Notes under the pieces: generated by a model
Told to the model about the DNA's origin: nothing
The model's database searches: none
What the model saw: the letters and a program-made list of their open reading frames with translations, nothing else
Translations under genes and position numbers: made by a program
Part shown: positions 1 through 8,479 of the stretch, in pieces
Numbering within the stretch: the first letter of the stretch is position 1
Layout of the letters: each line of letters begins with the position of its first letter
Assembly (NCBI GenBank): GCA_017465055.1
Contig: JAFTWZ010000043.1
Coordinates: forward strand, 1-34,909
Direction of reading: 5' to 3'
DNA length: 34,909 nt
DNA from: Alistipes sp.
Lineage (GTDB): Bacteria > Bacteroidota > Bacteroidia > Bacteroidales > Rikenellaceae

Positions 1-36
1 ACATTGGGGGTGAAATAGGGCGAAGAAATATTGCGT

Positions 37-134
37 AACGATGATAAACAGTAATAAATGGTTTTATCACCAAGAACAAAAAAAGCGCTCAAAATGAGCG
101 CTTTGCGATAAACGATGATAAATCATTTTATCAT
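37..134. repeat. Repeated AACGATGATAAA with small hairpins
   Basis: The 12-base word AACGATGATAAA occurs at 37-48 and again at 111-122. Each copy is followed by a TTTATC stretch that can pair with it: GATAAA 43-48 with TTTATC 63-68, and ATGATAAA 115-122 with TTTATCAT 127-134. The copies flank the mnmE terminator hairpin. This is directly visible; any function is unknown, and it may only be AT-rich intergenic sequence. Confidence 0.35.
82..104 (-). terminator. Intrinsic terminator of mnmE
   Basis: A perfect 10-base stem (82-91 with 95-104) closes a three-base loop. On the minus strand it lies just after the mnmE stop codon, and an A-run on the plus strand (78-84) gives a U-run in the transcript. 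It probably ends the parA-to-mnmE transcript. Confidence 0.8.
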
Positions 135-146
135 TGGTATGTAAAT

Positions 147-1499
147 TTACTTGCCAATGCAAAACTTGGAGAAGATGTTTTGAAGGATGTCGGTAGAGGT
201 GATTTCGCCAGTAATCTCACCGAGATGGTGAAGTATTTGACGGATATCCTCGCTTAAGAGGTCTGTGGGAACATCATTATCCATAGCCGAGAGAGCATTA
301 CGTAATGCAGAGAGCGCCTTGTCAAGTGCCGAGTAGTGGCGCATATTGGATACCACAACCGAGCCACTATCGAGCGATGTGGTATTGGCCACGCCGCGAA
401 GCGTTGCTCGCAATGTGTCGATGCCAATGCCCTCTTTGGCTGATATCATAACTGCATCACTATCTGGAAAACTACTTGATGTGGTTAAGTCTATCTTATT
501 GATTACTCGTATATAGTGTTGGTGTGGTTGATGCTCTATAGCCTCAAATGCGACATTGTCTGACGAGGCTATATGCAGAACAATATGTGCGCGCTCAATA
601 GCACGGCGAGTACGGTCTATTCCCATCTGTTCGAGCCTATCATCGGTATCTCTAAGTCCGGCGGTGTCGACAAAGCGGTAGCGTATGCCGTCAATCACCG
701 TGGTGACCTCAATGGTGTCGCGCGTAGTACCTGCAATATCCGAGACCATAGCTCTATCGTCTTCAATAAGGGTGTTAAGTAGTGTACTCTTACCAACATT
801 AGGCTCGCCAATAATTGCCACATTTACACCATTTTTAAGGATGTTGCCTAATGAAAAAGATGACATAAGAGACTCAATCTCGCGTCCTACGTTGTCGAGC
901 ATTGAGCGTAGCTGCTTACGATCGGCAAACTCTACATCCTCCTCCGAGAAGTCGAGCTCGAGTTCTAAAAGTGAGCATAGGCGCAGAAGTTCAGAGCGTA
1001 GCGAAACGAGCTTAGCGGAGTAGTTGCCGCGCATCTGTGTCGAGGCGATAGTGTGCGACCATCGCGAGTCTGAGGCGATAATATCGGCAACAGCCTCGGC
1101 ACGGCTGAGGTCTAACTTGCCAGCCAGAAAGGCGCGGCGTGTAAACTCTCCAGGCAGGGCCATAACAGCACCATAGTGGATAGCTATACGCAGTACCTCT
1201 GATGTGATGTACTCCGAGCCGTGAATGGTAATCTCCACGGTATCGTCGCCCGTATAGGAGTGGGGCGTGCGAAAAAGGGCTACGACGACGTCGTCGATAA
1301 CCTCGCCATACTCGTTGATGATGTCGCCATAGTGTAGCGTGTAGCCTTTAGCCGAACTTAGTGGCTTAGAGCCGCGAAACATCCTATCTGCAATAGATAT
1401 AGAGTGGCACCCACTGAGACGAATCACCGCAACAGCGCCTCCCGAAGCTGTCGAGGGTGCTACGATGGTGGTGTCGGTGTCGAAATGCTGTAGTGCCAT
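147..1499 (-). CDS. mnmE: tRNA modification GTPase MnmE
   Basis: MnmE, with MnmG, installs the aminomethyl or carboxymethylaminomethyl group on carbon 5 of the wobble uridine (U34) of several tRNAs in the cytoplasm, using GTP and a folate one-carbon donor. The 450 residues match the usual length. An N-terminal folate-binding domain (about 1-120) is followed by a helical domain that holds an inserted GTPase: G1 GEPNVGKST at 231-239, a GTTR switch near 257-260, DTAG near 278-281 and NKID near 335. The C-terminus ends in FCIGK (446-450), the conserved cysteine motif of the family. The gene is last in the parA-parB-DUF5683-transglycosylase run, 37 bases after the previous stop. No SD is seen, as usual in Bacteroidota. 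Nothing looks broken. Confidence 0.97.
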   Translation of the reverse strand: MALQHFDTDTTIVAPSTASGGAVAVIRLSGCHSISIADRMFRGSKPLSSAKGYTLHYGDIINEYGEVIDDVVVALFRTPHSYTGDDTVEITIHGSEYITSEVLRIAIHYGAVMALPGEFTRRAFLAGKLDLSRAEAVADIIASDSRWSHTIASTQMRGNYSAKLVSLRSELLRLCSLLELELDFSEEDVEFADRKQLRSMLDNVGREIESLMSSFSLGNILKNGVNVAIIGEPNVGKSTLLNTLIEDDRAMVSDIAGTTRDTIEVTTVIDGIRYRFVDTAGLRDTDDRLEQMGIDRTRRAIERAHIVLHIASSDNVAFEAIEHQPHQHYIRVINKIDLTTSSSFPDSDAVMISAKEGIGIDTLRATLRGVANTTSLDSGSVVVSNMRHYSALDKALSALRNALSAMDNDVPTDLLSEDIRQILHHLGEITGEITSTDILQNIFSKFCIGK

Positions 1500-1536
1500 A
1501 CTATATAATCGCTATAAATAACTGTCAACAGGTTAG

Positions 1537-2937
1537 TTATCTCGATGGAGCACTAACGCGCAGGCGCTGGCCAATACGGATAGAGTCGGGATTCTTGAGA
1601 TTGTTCCAGGCCATAATCTGCTTGACGGTGCAGCCATACTTTTTAGCGATGCCACTCAGGGTATCTCCACGCTTAACGGTGTGATATACTGCAGGTGGAG
1701 CCTGATGGCGCTTCTTCTCGATATTGGCGTGAATGACATACTCCTTGAGGTATGTGCTATCCTTTGAGTGTATGGTCTGCTCGTTTAGAACATACTCAGT
1801 TATTAGCTCCGCAGGCAACGTAAGAGGGTAGCTCTTGGTCGTAGCAGGAATTATCGACAGTGTATATTGAGGATTTAGCATCTTGAGAAGCTCGGGGCTA
1901 ATGTCTATTGTCGACGACACCTGATCGAGGTGCATAGGCCTGTGTATCATAATGGTATCCGTGGCCAGAGGCATTGGGGGCGTGGGGTAGTCGACATCGT
2001 GTGCCTTGTGGTAGGCAAAAGCGTAGGTTGCACCCATATATAGTGGTACGTAGTTGCGGGTCTCGCGTGGGAGCATATAGTATACGTCCCAAAACGAGCC
2101 GTCGTAATCCTTAACATTGCCTCCTGAGCGCGCTATAGCCTTATTAACATTGCCTGGACCACAATTGTATGAGGCGATGGCCAGCGTCCAGTCGCCATAC
2201 TGCACGTACATATTCTTAAGATATCTCGCTGCAGCGCGTGTAGCCAGTTGGGGGTTGCAACGCTCATCGACCAGTGAGTTAATCTCGAGGCCATAGTCGC
2301 GACCTGTAGAGGGGATGAACTGCCAAAGGCCAACGGCATCCTTGCCCGAGACTGCCAGAGGGTTAAGGCCAGACTCAACGACTGCCAGTGTGCGTAGCTC
2401 GATAGGTATGCCTGCATTGATAAACTCCTCCTCGATCATAGGAAAGTAGTAATAGGCGTATCCCATTATTGTGGCATAAGCTGGTGATGTAAATCGCTCT
2501 ATAGCCTTACGCACCTCGCTGTTGTACTCCAATGGTACAGGGGACATAAGGGCTTCGAGACGTGCTACGTATATAGAGTCGAGATTATCGGTCTTAAGAG
2601 TTGAATCTATGCGCTCTGAGACTGCAACAAAGCTATTGAAGTAGTTCTCGTAGTACTCTACGGTGGTTGTTGCGCGCCACATAGCCAGCACCGAGTCAAT
2701 CTGCTGCAGGCTATTGCGTCGTGGAGCCTCGGCGATAGGCTTTGCCTCGAATGCGGCTACTGCAGAGGTGTCGCACGCGAGGCTATCTTGCTCGGCCTTG
2801 ATGGCCTCTGGCGAGGTGTATTGCTTGCGTGCGCGACGTCCAGGGCGCTGTGCTACGGCGTCGGCATAGAGTGTTGTTGCTGTGAATAGCGTGCCCACGA
2901 GCATTAGTAGTATGGGCTTAAGGTTTAGGGTCTTCAT
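1537..2937 (-). CDS. MltD-like lytic transglycosylase with LysM
   Basis: Predicted periplasmic or envelope-bound murein lytic transglycosylase that cleaves the glycan strand of peptidoglycan. A signal peptide covers about residues 1-25. The GH23/SLT domain spans about 170-290, with the catalytic Glu in the VVESGLNP motif (E188), the GLWQFIPSTGRDYGL motif at 203-217, and the ASYNCGPGNV motif near 255-264. A single LysM peptidoglycan-binding domain closes the protein (about 418-463, with HTVKRGDTLSGIA and IGQRLRV). The length of 466 suits the MltD class of Bacteroidota, which often has one or two LysM repeats. It lies 17 bases downstream of the DUF5683 gene, so it is probably co-transcribed with parAB. 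The family call is firm; the exact enzyme subclass is not. Confidence 0.92.
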   Translation of the reverse strand: MKTLNLKPILLMLVGTLFTATTLYADAVAQRPGRRARKQYTSPEAIKAEQDSLACDTSAVAAFEAKPIAEAPRRNSLQQIDSVLAMWRATTTVEYYENYFNSFVAVSERIDSTLKTDNLDSIYVARLEALMSPVPLEYNSEVRKAIERFTSPAYATIMGYAYYYFPMIEEEFINAGIPIELRTLAVVESGLNPLAVSGKDAVGLWQFIPSTGRDYGLEINSLVDERCNPQLATRAAARYLKNMYVQYGDWTLAIASYNCGPGNVNKAIARSGGNVKDYDGSFWDVYYMLPRETRNYVPLYMGATYAFAYHKAHDVDYPTPPMPLATDTIMIHRPMHLDQVSSTIDISPELLKMLNPQYTLSIIPATTKSYPLTLPAELITEYVLNEQTIHSKDSTYLKEYVIHANIEKKRHQAPPAVYHTVKRGDTLSGIAKKYGCTVKQIMAWNNLKNPDSIRIGQRLRVSAPSR

Positions 2938-2954
2938 TGTTAAGTGTCTCTTTC

Positions 2955-4196
2955 TTAGAATTTAAGACTCATATTTACGCCGTATACAGGTTGTGTCCCG
3001 ACGGTCGTGTAGTCGAAATAAGGCTCAATGTTCATCGACAGGTCGTCCGAGATATCGTAGTCCTGAAGGTGTGCATCGACGTGGGCATCGAGGATATTAA
3101 GTAGGTAGACACCTGCCGTAAGGATGATACAGAGGTCGCGGTTACGGCGGTAGCTATCCTTGAGGTTCTTAAGGAATGTCGCTGAATAGGCGCCTCGGAA
3201 CTCGTCGGCAGCACCACCAGGGTACTTGTCGGGATTATTATCGTAGTCTACACGCAGGGTATATGCTGTTTTAAAGCGCTGATAACCACGATTGTTCCAG
3301 TCGATAGTGTATATCGTCGAGGCCAAGCCTCCGAGTACTATGGGTACACGCCAATAGCTCTTATTGAATACCTGTCCAGCGCCTGGGAATATGGTCGATA
3401 GGGTAGTTGCCTTCTTAATGCGCGATACCTCGTTGGTCGAGTAATTTACCGCAGCATCGCCAATAAAGTAGAGATATGTGGCAATAGCTACACCTGCATA
3501 TATCTGACGACGCGTGTTGTGCTGTATGAGCTTAGTCTGAAGAGCGTCAAGCTCCTTAGTGCGCATATAGCCGTGATCGATGAGATATTGATCATACTCG
3601 GCCTTGAGGGGCTTGTATTGCTTATTCTCGTGTATGAACATACCTACCGATGCACCCACTACTGGATAGAGTACACCGAGCTTCCAGTACTGCTTGTTAT
3701 ATATCTGTCCGAAACCAGGTAGTGGCACCGAGAGTAGACATACCCTCGATAGACCCATAGAGTCGCTAATAAAGGGCTTGCGCACCTCGCCACGCTTGTT
3801 AAGGTGTATACGTCTGCCGTCGGGCGATATACTATCACCACGCATTAGAGCGGCCGAGTCGCGTCTTACGCGCTCTGCTACGATGCTACGAATCGAGTCA
3901 CGAGTGGTAGTCGGTAGCGTCTCGTAGAGCATATACTCGTTCTGAGCAATGGAGTCGATATAAGAGAAATATAGCGAGTCGCGTCGTGCTGCAGCCTCGG
4001 CCTTAGCGCGCAGTAGGGCAGCCGAGTCAATAGGCACGAGGCCGCCCTGATTTATGGTGCGAACGTTGCCTCGTAGCCTCTCGCGGCTATACTCCTGGGC
4101 AGAGAGTGTCGCGGTGGTAGCTATGAGTGCCATCACCATCATTACAAAGCCTATGAATATTCGCCTGTGCATAGCTAAGGTTGATTTGTTCGACAT
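2955..4196 (-). CDS. DUF5683 family membrane protein
   Basis: A protein of unknown function typical of Bacteroidota, found next to parB and mltD-like genes. An N-terminal signal or anchor segment ends at about LSAQ (31-34); M9 is an equally good start at 4172. The middle is charged (55-145). The DUF5683 core then shows an internal duplication: PLPGFGQIYNKQYWK at 158-172 and IFPGAGQVFNKSYWR at 269-283, each followed by a hydrophobic helix (about 173-188 and 284-298). A further hydrophobic segment is at 355-370. The C-terminus ends in phenylalanine after alternating residues, somewhat like an outer-membrane strand. The gene sits 24 bases after parB and 17 before the transglycosylase, which suggests an envelope role tied to division or segregation. 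No catalytic motif is recognised. Confidence 0.85.
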   Translation of the reverse strand: MSNKSTLAMHRRIFIGFVMMVMALIATTATLSAQEYSRERLRGNVRTINQGGLVPIDSAALLRAKAEAAARRDSLYFSYIDSIAQNEYMLYETLPTTTRDSIRSIVAERVRRDSAALMRGDSISPDGRRIHLNKRGEVRKPFISDSMGLSRVCLLSVPLPGFGQIYNKQYWKLGVLYPVVGASVGMFIHENKQYKPLKAEYDQYLIDHGYMRTKELDALQTKLIQHNTRRQIYAGVAIATYLYFIGDAAVNYSTNEVSRIKKATTLSTIFPGAGQVFNKSYWRVPIVLGGLASTIYTIDWNNRGYQRFKTAYTLRVDYDNNPDKYPGGAADEFRGAYSATFLKNLKDSYRRNRDLCIILTAGVYLLNILDAHVDAHLQDYDISDDLSMNIEPYFDYTTVGTQPVYGVNMSLKF

Positions 4197-4220
4197 TACT
4201 ATAACGTAGCTTGTCGCCGA

Positions 4221-5096
4221 TTATTTTATCTTGCCAAGTTTTGCTACGAGAGCCTCTACCTCGGCATCGTTAGCACACTCGATGGTTATGCGGCTTGTGC
4301 CACTCTTTGTGCGCTTGATAGATATATTGTCACTAAGTACGCGCTCAAGTTCCATCACCAAGCGTGAGTATGACTCGGGATACTCCTCCTCGTCGTCGGA
4401 GGTCGCACGCTTAGGTGCCTCGGCCATTTTGCGCGCTAACTCTTCGGCCTGACGGACAGAGAGTCCCTTGCGTACACACCTCTTAAGTGCCTTAATCTGG
4501 TCCTCATAGTCGAGCGTAGCCAATGCTTTCGCGTGGCCCATAGATATAATACCCTCCTTAAGGGCGAGCTGCATCTCCGAAGGGAGACTCAGCAGACGCA
4601 TATAGTTCGATACCGTAGAGCGCTTCTTACCCACCTTTTCAGCCATAGCCTCTTGTGTAAGTCCGCACTCTTCGATAAGGCGCTGCATTCCGAGTGCAAT
4701 CTCTATGGCGTTAAGATTCTCGCGCTGGATATTCTCAACAAGTGCCATAGCGTGTAGGTTCTCGTCGTCAACATCGCGAATATAGGCTGGTAGACGCTCA
4801 AGACCTGCTTGCTGGGCAGCACGCCAGCGACGCTCTCCACTGATGATTATATACTTGCCATCGGCGCGGCGCTTAAGGGTGATAGGCTGTATCACGCCAA
4901 GCTGGGCAATGGAGGTCGCCAGCTCGTCAAGGGCCTCCTGATCGAAGTTGCGACGTGGCTGCGTGGGGTTGGGTTCTATATCCTTTATATCTACCTCGGT
5001 CATCTCGGCCATAGGTGTGGTCTGCTGTGCTGGAGTGGTTGCTCCAAATATGGCATCTAAGCCACGGCCGAGGCCTCTCTTCTTCTGTGTGGTCAT
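4221..5096 (-). CDS. parB: Chromosome partitioning protein ParB
   Basis: ParB binds parS sites near the origin, loads as a CTP-dependent clamp and works with ParA and SMC in origin segregation. The protein has 291 residues. It starts with the conserved basic GLGRGLDAIFG motif (8-18), which in this family contacts ParA. The ParB/sulfiredoxin nucleotide-binding domain follows at about 34-125, with ISGERRWRAA at 85-94 and ENIQRENLNAIE at 121-132. A helix-turn-helix lies near 146-170 (LTQEAMAEKVGKKRSTVSNY), and a C-terminal dimerisation domain near 245-291. The parA stop is 14 bases upstream. I looked for a match to TGTTNCACGTGAAACA (parS) in the window and found none by eye. An acidic EEEYPES stretch sits before the last domain. 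Confidence 0.97.
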   Translation of the reverse strand: MTTQKKRGLGRGLDAIFGATTPAQQTTPMAEMTEVDIKDIEPNPTQPRRNFDQEALDELATSIAQLGVIQPITLKRRADGKYIIISGERRWRAAQQAGLERLPAYIRDVDDENLHAMALVENIQRENLNAIEIALGMQRLIEECGLTQEAMAEKVGKKRSTVSNYMRLLSLPSEMQLALKEGIISMGHAKALATLDYEDQIKALKRCVRKGLSVRQAEELARKMAEAPKRATSDDEEEYPESYSRLVMELERVLSDNISIKRTKSGTSRITIECANDAEVEALVAKLGKIK

Positions 5097-5110
5097 ATAT
5101 TACAATGATG

Positions 5111-5881
5111 TTAGTCGTTTCTTTTTCGGTTGCGCTTCAAAAACTCGCGAGCAAGGCTAAGGTAGTTTGTCGAGCCTGTGGCCGAGGCGTCATAGAGCAT
5201 TATAGGTTTGCCGTGCGACGGTGCCTCGCCAAGACGTATGTTACGCTGGATGATGGTCTCGTACGTGAGATCGCCAAAATGTTCGCGCACCTCGCCGACA
5301 ACCTGGTTGTTGAGCTTGTTGCGCATATACATAGTGAGCACAAAGCCCTCGATATCGAGGTTTGGGTTTAGGTGTCCCTTGACCTTCTGTATGGTATTAA
5401 GCAGTTTGCTTAGTCCCTCGAGGGCGAGGTATTCGCACTGCACCGGCACCAATACTGAATCGGCGGCCGTAAGGATGTTCACGGTAGTAAAACCCAAAGA
5501 TGGCGAGCAGTCGATGAATATATAGTCGTAGCTGTCGCGTACCGAGTCGACAATACCCTTGATGATATGGTGGGCATTCTCCATAGTCGATAGTTCGGTG
5601 TCGGCCGCCACAAGGTTTATCGACGATGGAAGTAACCATAGCTTCTTGACATCTTCCGAGTGGAGTATCACCTCCTCGGCCTTGCACTCGCCCACAATAC
5701 ATTCGTAGATGCCCGGGAGATTGATGTCGAAGCCGAGTCCCGAGGTAGCATTGGCCTGGGGATCAGCATCTATGAGCAGCACCTTCTTGCCCAAGAGAGC
5801 CACTGATGCTGCGAGGTTTATGGCCGTTGTGGTCTTACCTACGCCACCTTTCTGATTCGCTAATGCAACAACTTTTGCCAT
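5111..5881 (-). CDS. parA: Chromosome partitioning ATPase ParA (Soj)
   Basis: A ParA/Soj/MinD-family P-loop ATPase that dimerises on ATP, binds the nucleoid non-specifically and drives movement of ParB-bound origins. It shows the deviant Walker A motif KGGVGKTT at 10-17 with its signature first lysine, then LLIDADPQANATSG near 35-48 and a Walker B-like YIFIDCSPSLG near 119-129. The length of 256 is typical of the chromosomal form without an added DNA-binding domain. It is first in the run parA-parB-DUF5683-transglycosylase-mnmE, and a candidate promoter lies at 5923-5930. ParA here is next to parB and on a chromosome-like segment rich in core genes, so a plasmid partition role is unlikely. 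Confidence 0.97.
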   Translation of the reverse strand: MAKVVALANQKGGVGKTTTAINLAASVALLGKKVLLIDADPQANATSGLGFDINLPGIYECIVGECKAEEVILHSEDVKKLWLLPSSINLVAADTELSTMENAHHIIKGIVDSVRDSYDYIFIDCSPSLGFTTVNILTAADSVLVPVQCEYLALEGLSKLLNTIQKVKGHLNPNLDIEGFVLTMYMRNKLNNQVVGEVREHFGDLTYETIIQRNIRLGEAPSHGKPIMLYDASATGSTNYLSLAREFLKRNRKRND

Positions 5882-5922
5882 CTATATTCTGCTATTTCGT
5901 TTTCGTTACTAAATAATTCTTG

Positions 5923-5930
5923 CAAAAATA
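5923..5930 (-). promoter_or_regulatory. Candidate -7 box for parA
   Basis: On the minus strand this reads TATTTTTG, a match to the Bacteroidota TAnnTTTG -7 element, about 42 bases before the parA start. I see no good TTG -33 element at the usual distance, so support is partial. Confidence 0.5.
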
Positions 5931-5954
5931 AGCATTTTCTCCGATTTATCTCCC

Positions 5955-5981
5955 TTGTTTTTGAAAAATTATATATCTTTG
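5955..5981 (+). promoter_or_regulatory. Candidate promoter of the CPBP protease gene
   Basis: A TATCTTTG -7 box (5974-5981) follows a TTG at 5955-5957 with 16 bases between, somewhat shorter than the 20 seen at other promoters in this window. It leaves a leader of about 48 bases before the ATG at 6036. Confidence 0.5.
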
Positions 5982-6035
5982 TTTGAATTTTGCTCCTATG
6001 CAGTATGTGTGCGAGCATTTTATAGTGTTTGAATA

Positions 6036-6815
6036 ATGAAGTTTATTGTAGATATCGTCGCGAGGCTCGGCCTCTTTGCCATACTATTTCTGCTTATGCA
6101 GGTCATTGCAGCGTGGCTTATGCCGCTATTGTCGTTTGGCGATGCAGACTTAGGGCGCATCTTGGCCTACACACTCTCGATGTCGCTTATGATTGTGATT
6201 CTTAGGCTATGTAACCGTGAGTCGTTACTTCCTGCCGAGCCTATTATGCACTCGCGTCGTGGATTTAACCCTCTGTTGATACTCTATGGTGTAGTCGTGA
6301 CGATAGCACTGAGCATCGTGCTTGCTCCACTGGGGGGCTATCTGCCCGAAGATAGTCGCGAGTTTAGCGACAGCCTCTGGACATTGGTCTTGGTGGTCTT
6401 TGCTGCTCCGATATTTGAGGAGGTACTCTTTCGCGGCAGACTCTATGGTCTGCTTCGAACTAAGGCGTCGCCTATGGTCTCGGTGTTGCTATCGTCGCTG
6501 ATGTTTGGCCTTATGCACCTGCAGCCTGCCGTTATGCTTGAGGGCGTGCTTATGGGACTACTCTTTAGTTATGCCTACCTGCGTTCGAGGTCTATATTTG
6601 CACCGGTCATACTACATATGTGCAACAACGCCTTAGCCTATGCCCTCAAGGTGTTGTCGTATGGCGAGCGTCCGCTACTCGAGCTTGTTGATAGCCGCCA
6701 ATACTACCTCGTTATATACGCAGCATCGGCAGTAATTGTCGTAGTGTCGTTTGCGCTTATGATTCGTTTTATGGTGCGCTACAACAGACGTGGAACGAAA
6801 TCTTCAGATAAGTAA
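6036..6815 (+). CDS. CPBP-family intramembrane metalloprotease
   Basis: A polytopic inner-membrane protein of the CPBP (Abi/CaaX protease and bacteriocin-processing, PF02517) family. The 259 residues hold about seven hydrophobic segments. The three family motifs are intact: EEVLFRG at 128-134 (paired glutamates and the arginine), FGLMH at 157-161, and HMCNN at 194-198 (second histidine with asparagine). The family includes eukaryotic Rce1 and bacterial proteins tied to bacteriocin self-immunity or peptide maturation; the substrate here is unknown. The gene stands alone on the plus strand, divergent from parA and convergent with the HEPN-like pair, and shares a hairpin with it at 6823-6871. 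There is no nearby peptide precursor gene that I can see. Confidence 0.9.
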   Translation: MKFIVDIVARLGLFAILFLLMQVIAAWLMPLLSFGDADLGRILAYTLSMSLMIVILRLCNRESLLPAEPIMHSRRGFNPLLILYGVVVTIALSIVLAPLGGYLPEDSREFSDSLWTLVLVVFAAPIFEEVLFRGRLYGLLRTKASPMVSVLLSSLMFGLMHLQPAVMLEGVLMGLLFSYAYLRSRSIFAPVILHMCNNALAYALKVLSYGERPLLELVDSRQYYLVIYAASAVIVVVSFALMIRFMVRYNRRGTKSSDK

Positions 6816-6822
6816 CAAAAGA

Positions 6823-6871
6823 GGCCTATATTTCAGAGAGATACAGAATACTCCTCTCATCCATATAGGCC
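6823..6871. terminator. Shared hairpin between convergent genes
   Basis: A 9-base stem GGCCTATAT (6823-6831) pairs with ATATAGGCC (6863-6871). An inner stem GAGAG (6836-6840) pairs with CTCTC (6854-6858). It lies between the CPBP stop and the stop of the 527-residue gene on the other strand, so it probably terminates both. U-tracts are short. Confidence 0.55.
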
Positions 6872-6895
6872 CATTATTAGCTGTTGTGAACGCGA

Positions 6896-8479
6896 CTATA
6901 TATTTCGCTTCTTGTCCATTCGAAGATATACCTTAGGTCCGAAGTAGGTGGGAAACTCAATGGTAGAAATATGTCGTGAGGGCACTCCCAGCTCCCTAAG
7001 TGCAATCTTTGCCACCTCCTTAACGTCGCTCTCATATTTGTCGTAGACAATGCATATCTCCATCGATGGATTGCGATTAACAACGTGACTAAGTCGCTCG
7101 AGCTGATCCAAAACATCGTACTTCTCGCTTGTATAGCTCAGCAGGTAACTTAGCTCTATAAAGTCACAATAGTAGTAGTTATAGTAGAGATCTATGACTG
7201 GCGTATTGTCGAAAGGCTCACTCGTGCTTCTACGCGTCTTAGATATCTCTCCAATCTCCTGTTGAGCGTTGTTCCAATTGCTGAAGAGTGGCTCGATAAT
7301 GCCATAACCAGGGACATCCTCGATAAATGGTATCCAGTAGACCAGGTAGTTAGGGTAGTTGTCATCTTCAGCAGCCATAGTATTCAGCTGCTCGGTACGC
7401 TTGTTGATCTGCTTTGCCGAGTTATTTTCCAAGTCGTTGTAGCATAGACGGTCGGCCTGCCAAGCGCGATCGCCGTGGAGTCTGGCAAGCTCGGCATTGT
7501 CCATATTCTTGATCTCCTCGAACGAAGCGCGCTCAAAAGGGATGCTTGTTACCTCGTCCCATAATTGGTATACCACAGTAGTAATGAGCAAAGCGACAGC
7601 TACAGCGACTCCCCACTTCATTAAATTTTTTGTCCAAGTCCATAGCAGACTCACAATGCTCCTGCACAGCTCGCGAATCTCCCTTAAAGTATCTGTTATA
7701 TCCCTCCACGATGACTTTACGATATCGACAAAAAGATCAAACCTATATTTATTAATCCTCCATTGTGCTGCAATACTGTTGAGTATCGTGGGATACTTTG
7801 TGGTTGATACGTAGAACTTAGCCAAAAGCGCAAATATCTGTGAATTAATATCTTCGATGCTCCACTCTTTTTTAGCAGCTATTATAGCGCCAGTGTGTAC
7901 ATACTCATTGCGAGCATCTTGGATAATTTTGACTAATTCTTCGGGAAGTATTTCCTTAGTTTGGCCTTTCTTGGCATGTTCATTGATACGCTTAATAGCA
8001 AATTTAAGATAGTATTCAATTAGGAATCCACCTAAATGTAAGATTTTGCGTTTCTGATTTTGATTATCTTTTTCATTATTATCATCTTCAATATACTCAC
8101 ATTTAGGGGATACAAACTCAATACTTTTTCCCTTCTTTTGGGCCTCTTGAAGCCAAAAATTTTTCACATCATCTCTATGGACAATATCATACGAGCGGTA
8201 CTTGATATCGAAAAAGTATTCGACGATGAATTTGTTGAACTCTATGCAAAGCGCAGAATTTTGTTTAATCATTTTCTCGATTATAGGCTCTACGCCAGCA
8301 ATCAAGCGTGCGAATACATTTAGGCTCGATTGAGTGTCGTTACTCCTCCTATTAAACATTCGCAACATATTGTATGTAGAGTCTCCAAGTGGAGCACTCT
8401 GTATCATATAATCGATAAATATGTTCGTACAGAACGAGTCGACCTTATACTTACTGAGCTTTTGTCTAATGTTCCTCAT
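6896..8479 (-). CDS. HEPN-like membrane protein, 527 aa
   Basis: Not a family I recognise by name. The N-terminal half (about 1-280) is predicted helical and cytoplasmic. It carries RNEYVH at 190-195, an exact Rx4H motif with Asn after Arg, as in HEPN ribonucleases. The motif sits at the end of a helix (about 180-195) with a helix before it (150-168) and one after (208-226), as the HEPN bundle requires. A charged loop (128-145) precedes it. One membrane helix lies at about 287-306. The C-terminal part (310-527) is likely outside the cytoplasm; its last 75 residues alternate strand and helix (MEICIVYD, then LRELGVPSRHIS) and faintly recall an OmpA-like fold. The first 14 bases overlap the end of the upstream gene, which suggests coupled translation. 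The gene's 5' part is AT-rich. RNase activity and defence role are inferred. Confidence 0.7.
   Translation of the reverse strand: MRNIRQKLSKYKVDSFCTNIFIDYMIQSAPLGDSTYNMLRMFNRRSNDTQSSLNVFARLIAGVEPIIEKMIKQNSALCIEFNKFIVEYFFDIKYRSYDIVHRDDVKNFWLQEAQKKGKSIEFVSPKCEYIEDDNNEKDNQNQKRKILHLGGFLIEYYLKFAIKRINEHAKKGQTKEILPEELVKIIQDARNEYVHTGAIIAAKKEWSIEDINSQIFALLAKFYVSTTKYPTILNSIAAQWRINKYRFDLFVDIVKSSWRDITDTLREIRELCRSIVSLLWTWTKNLMKWGVAVAVALLITTVVYQLWDEVTSIPFERASFEEIKNMDNAELARLHGDRAWQADRLCYNDLENNSAKQINKRTEQLNTMAAEDDNYPNYLVYWIPFIEDVPGYGIIEPLFSNWNNAQQEIGEISKTRRSTSEPFDNTPVIDLYYNYYYCDFIELSYLLSYTSEKYDVLDQLERLSHVVNRNPSMEICIVYDKYESDVKEVAKIALRELGVPSRHISTIEFPTYFGPKVYLRMDKKRNI

Noticed and set aside
5111-5881. ParA/ParB as plasmid partition genes.
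   Set aside because: They are flanked by core chromosomal genes and follow the usual Bacteroidota chromosomal order.
6036-6815. CPBP protease as a third member of the HEPN-like module.
   Set aside because: It is on the opposite strand with its own promoter and a shared terminator hairpin; only adjacency would link them.
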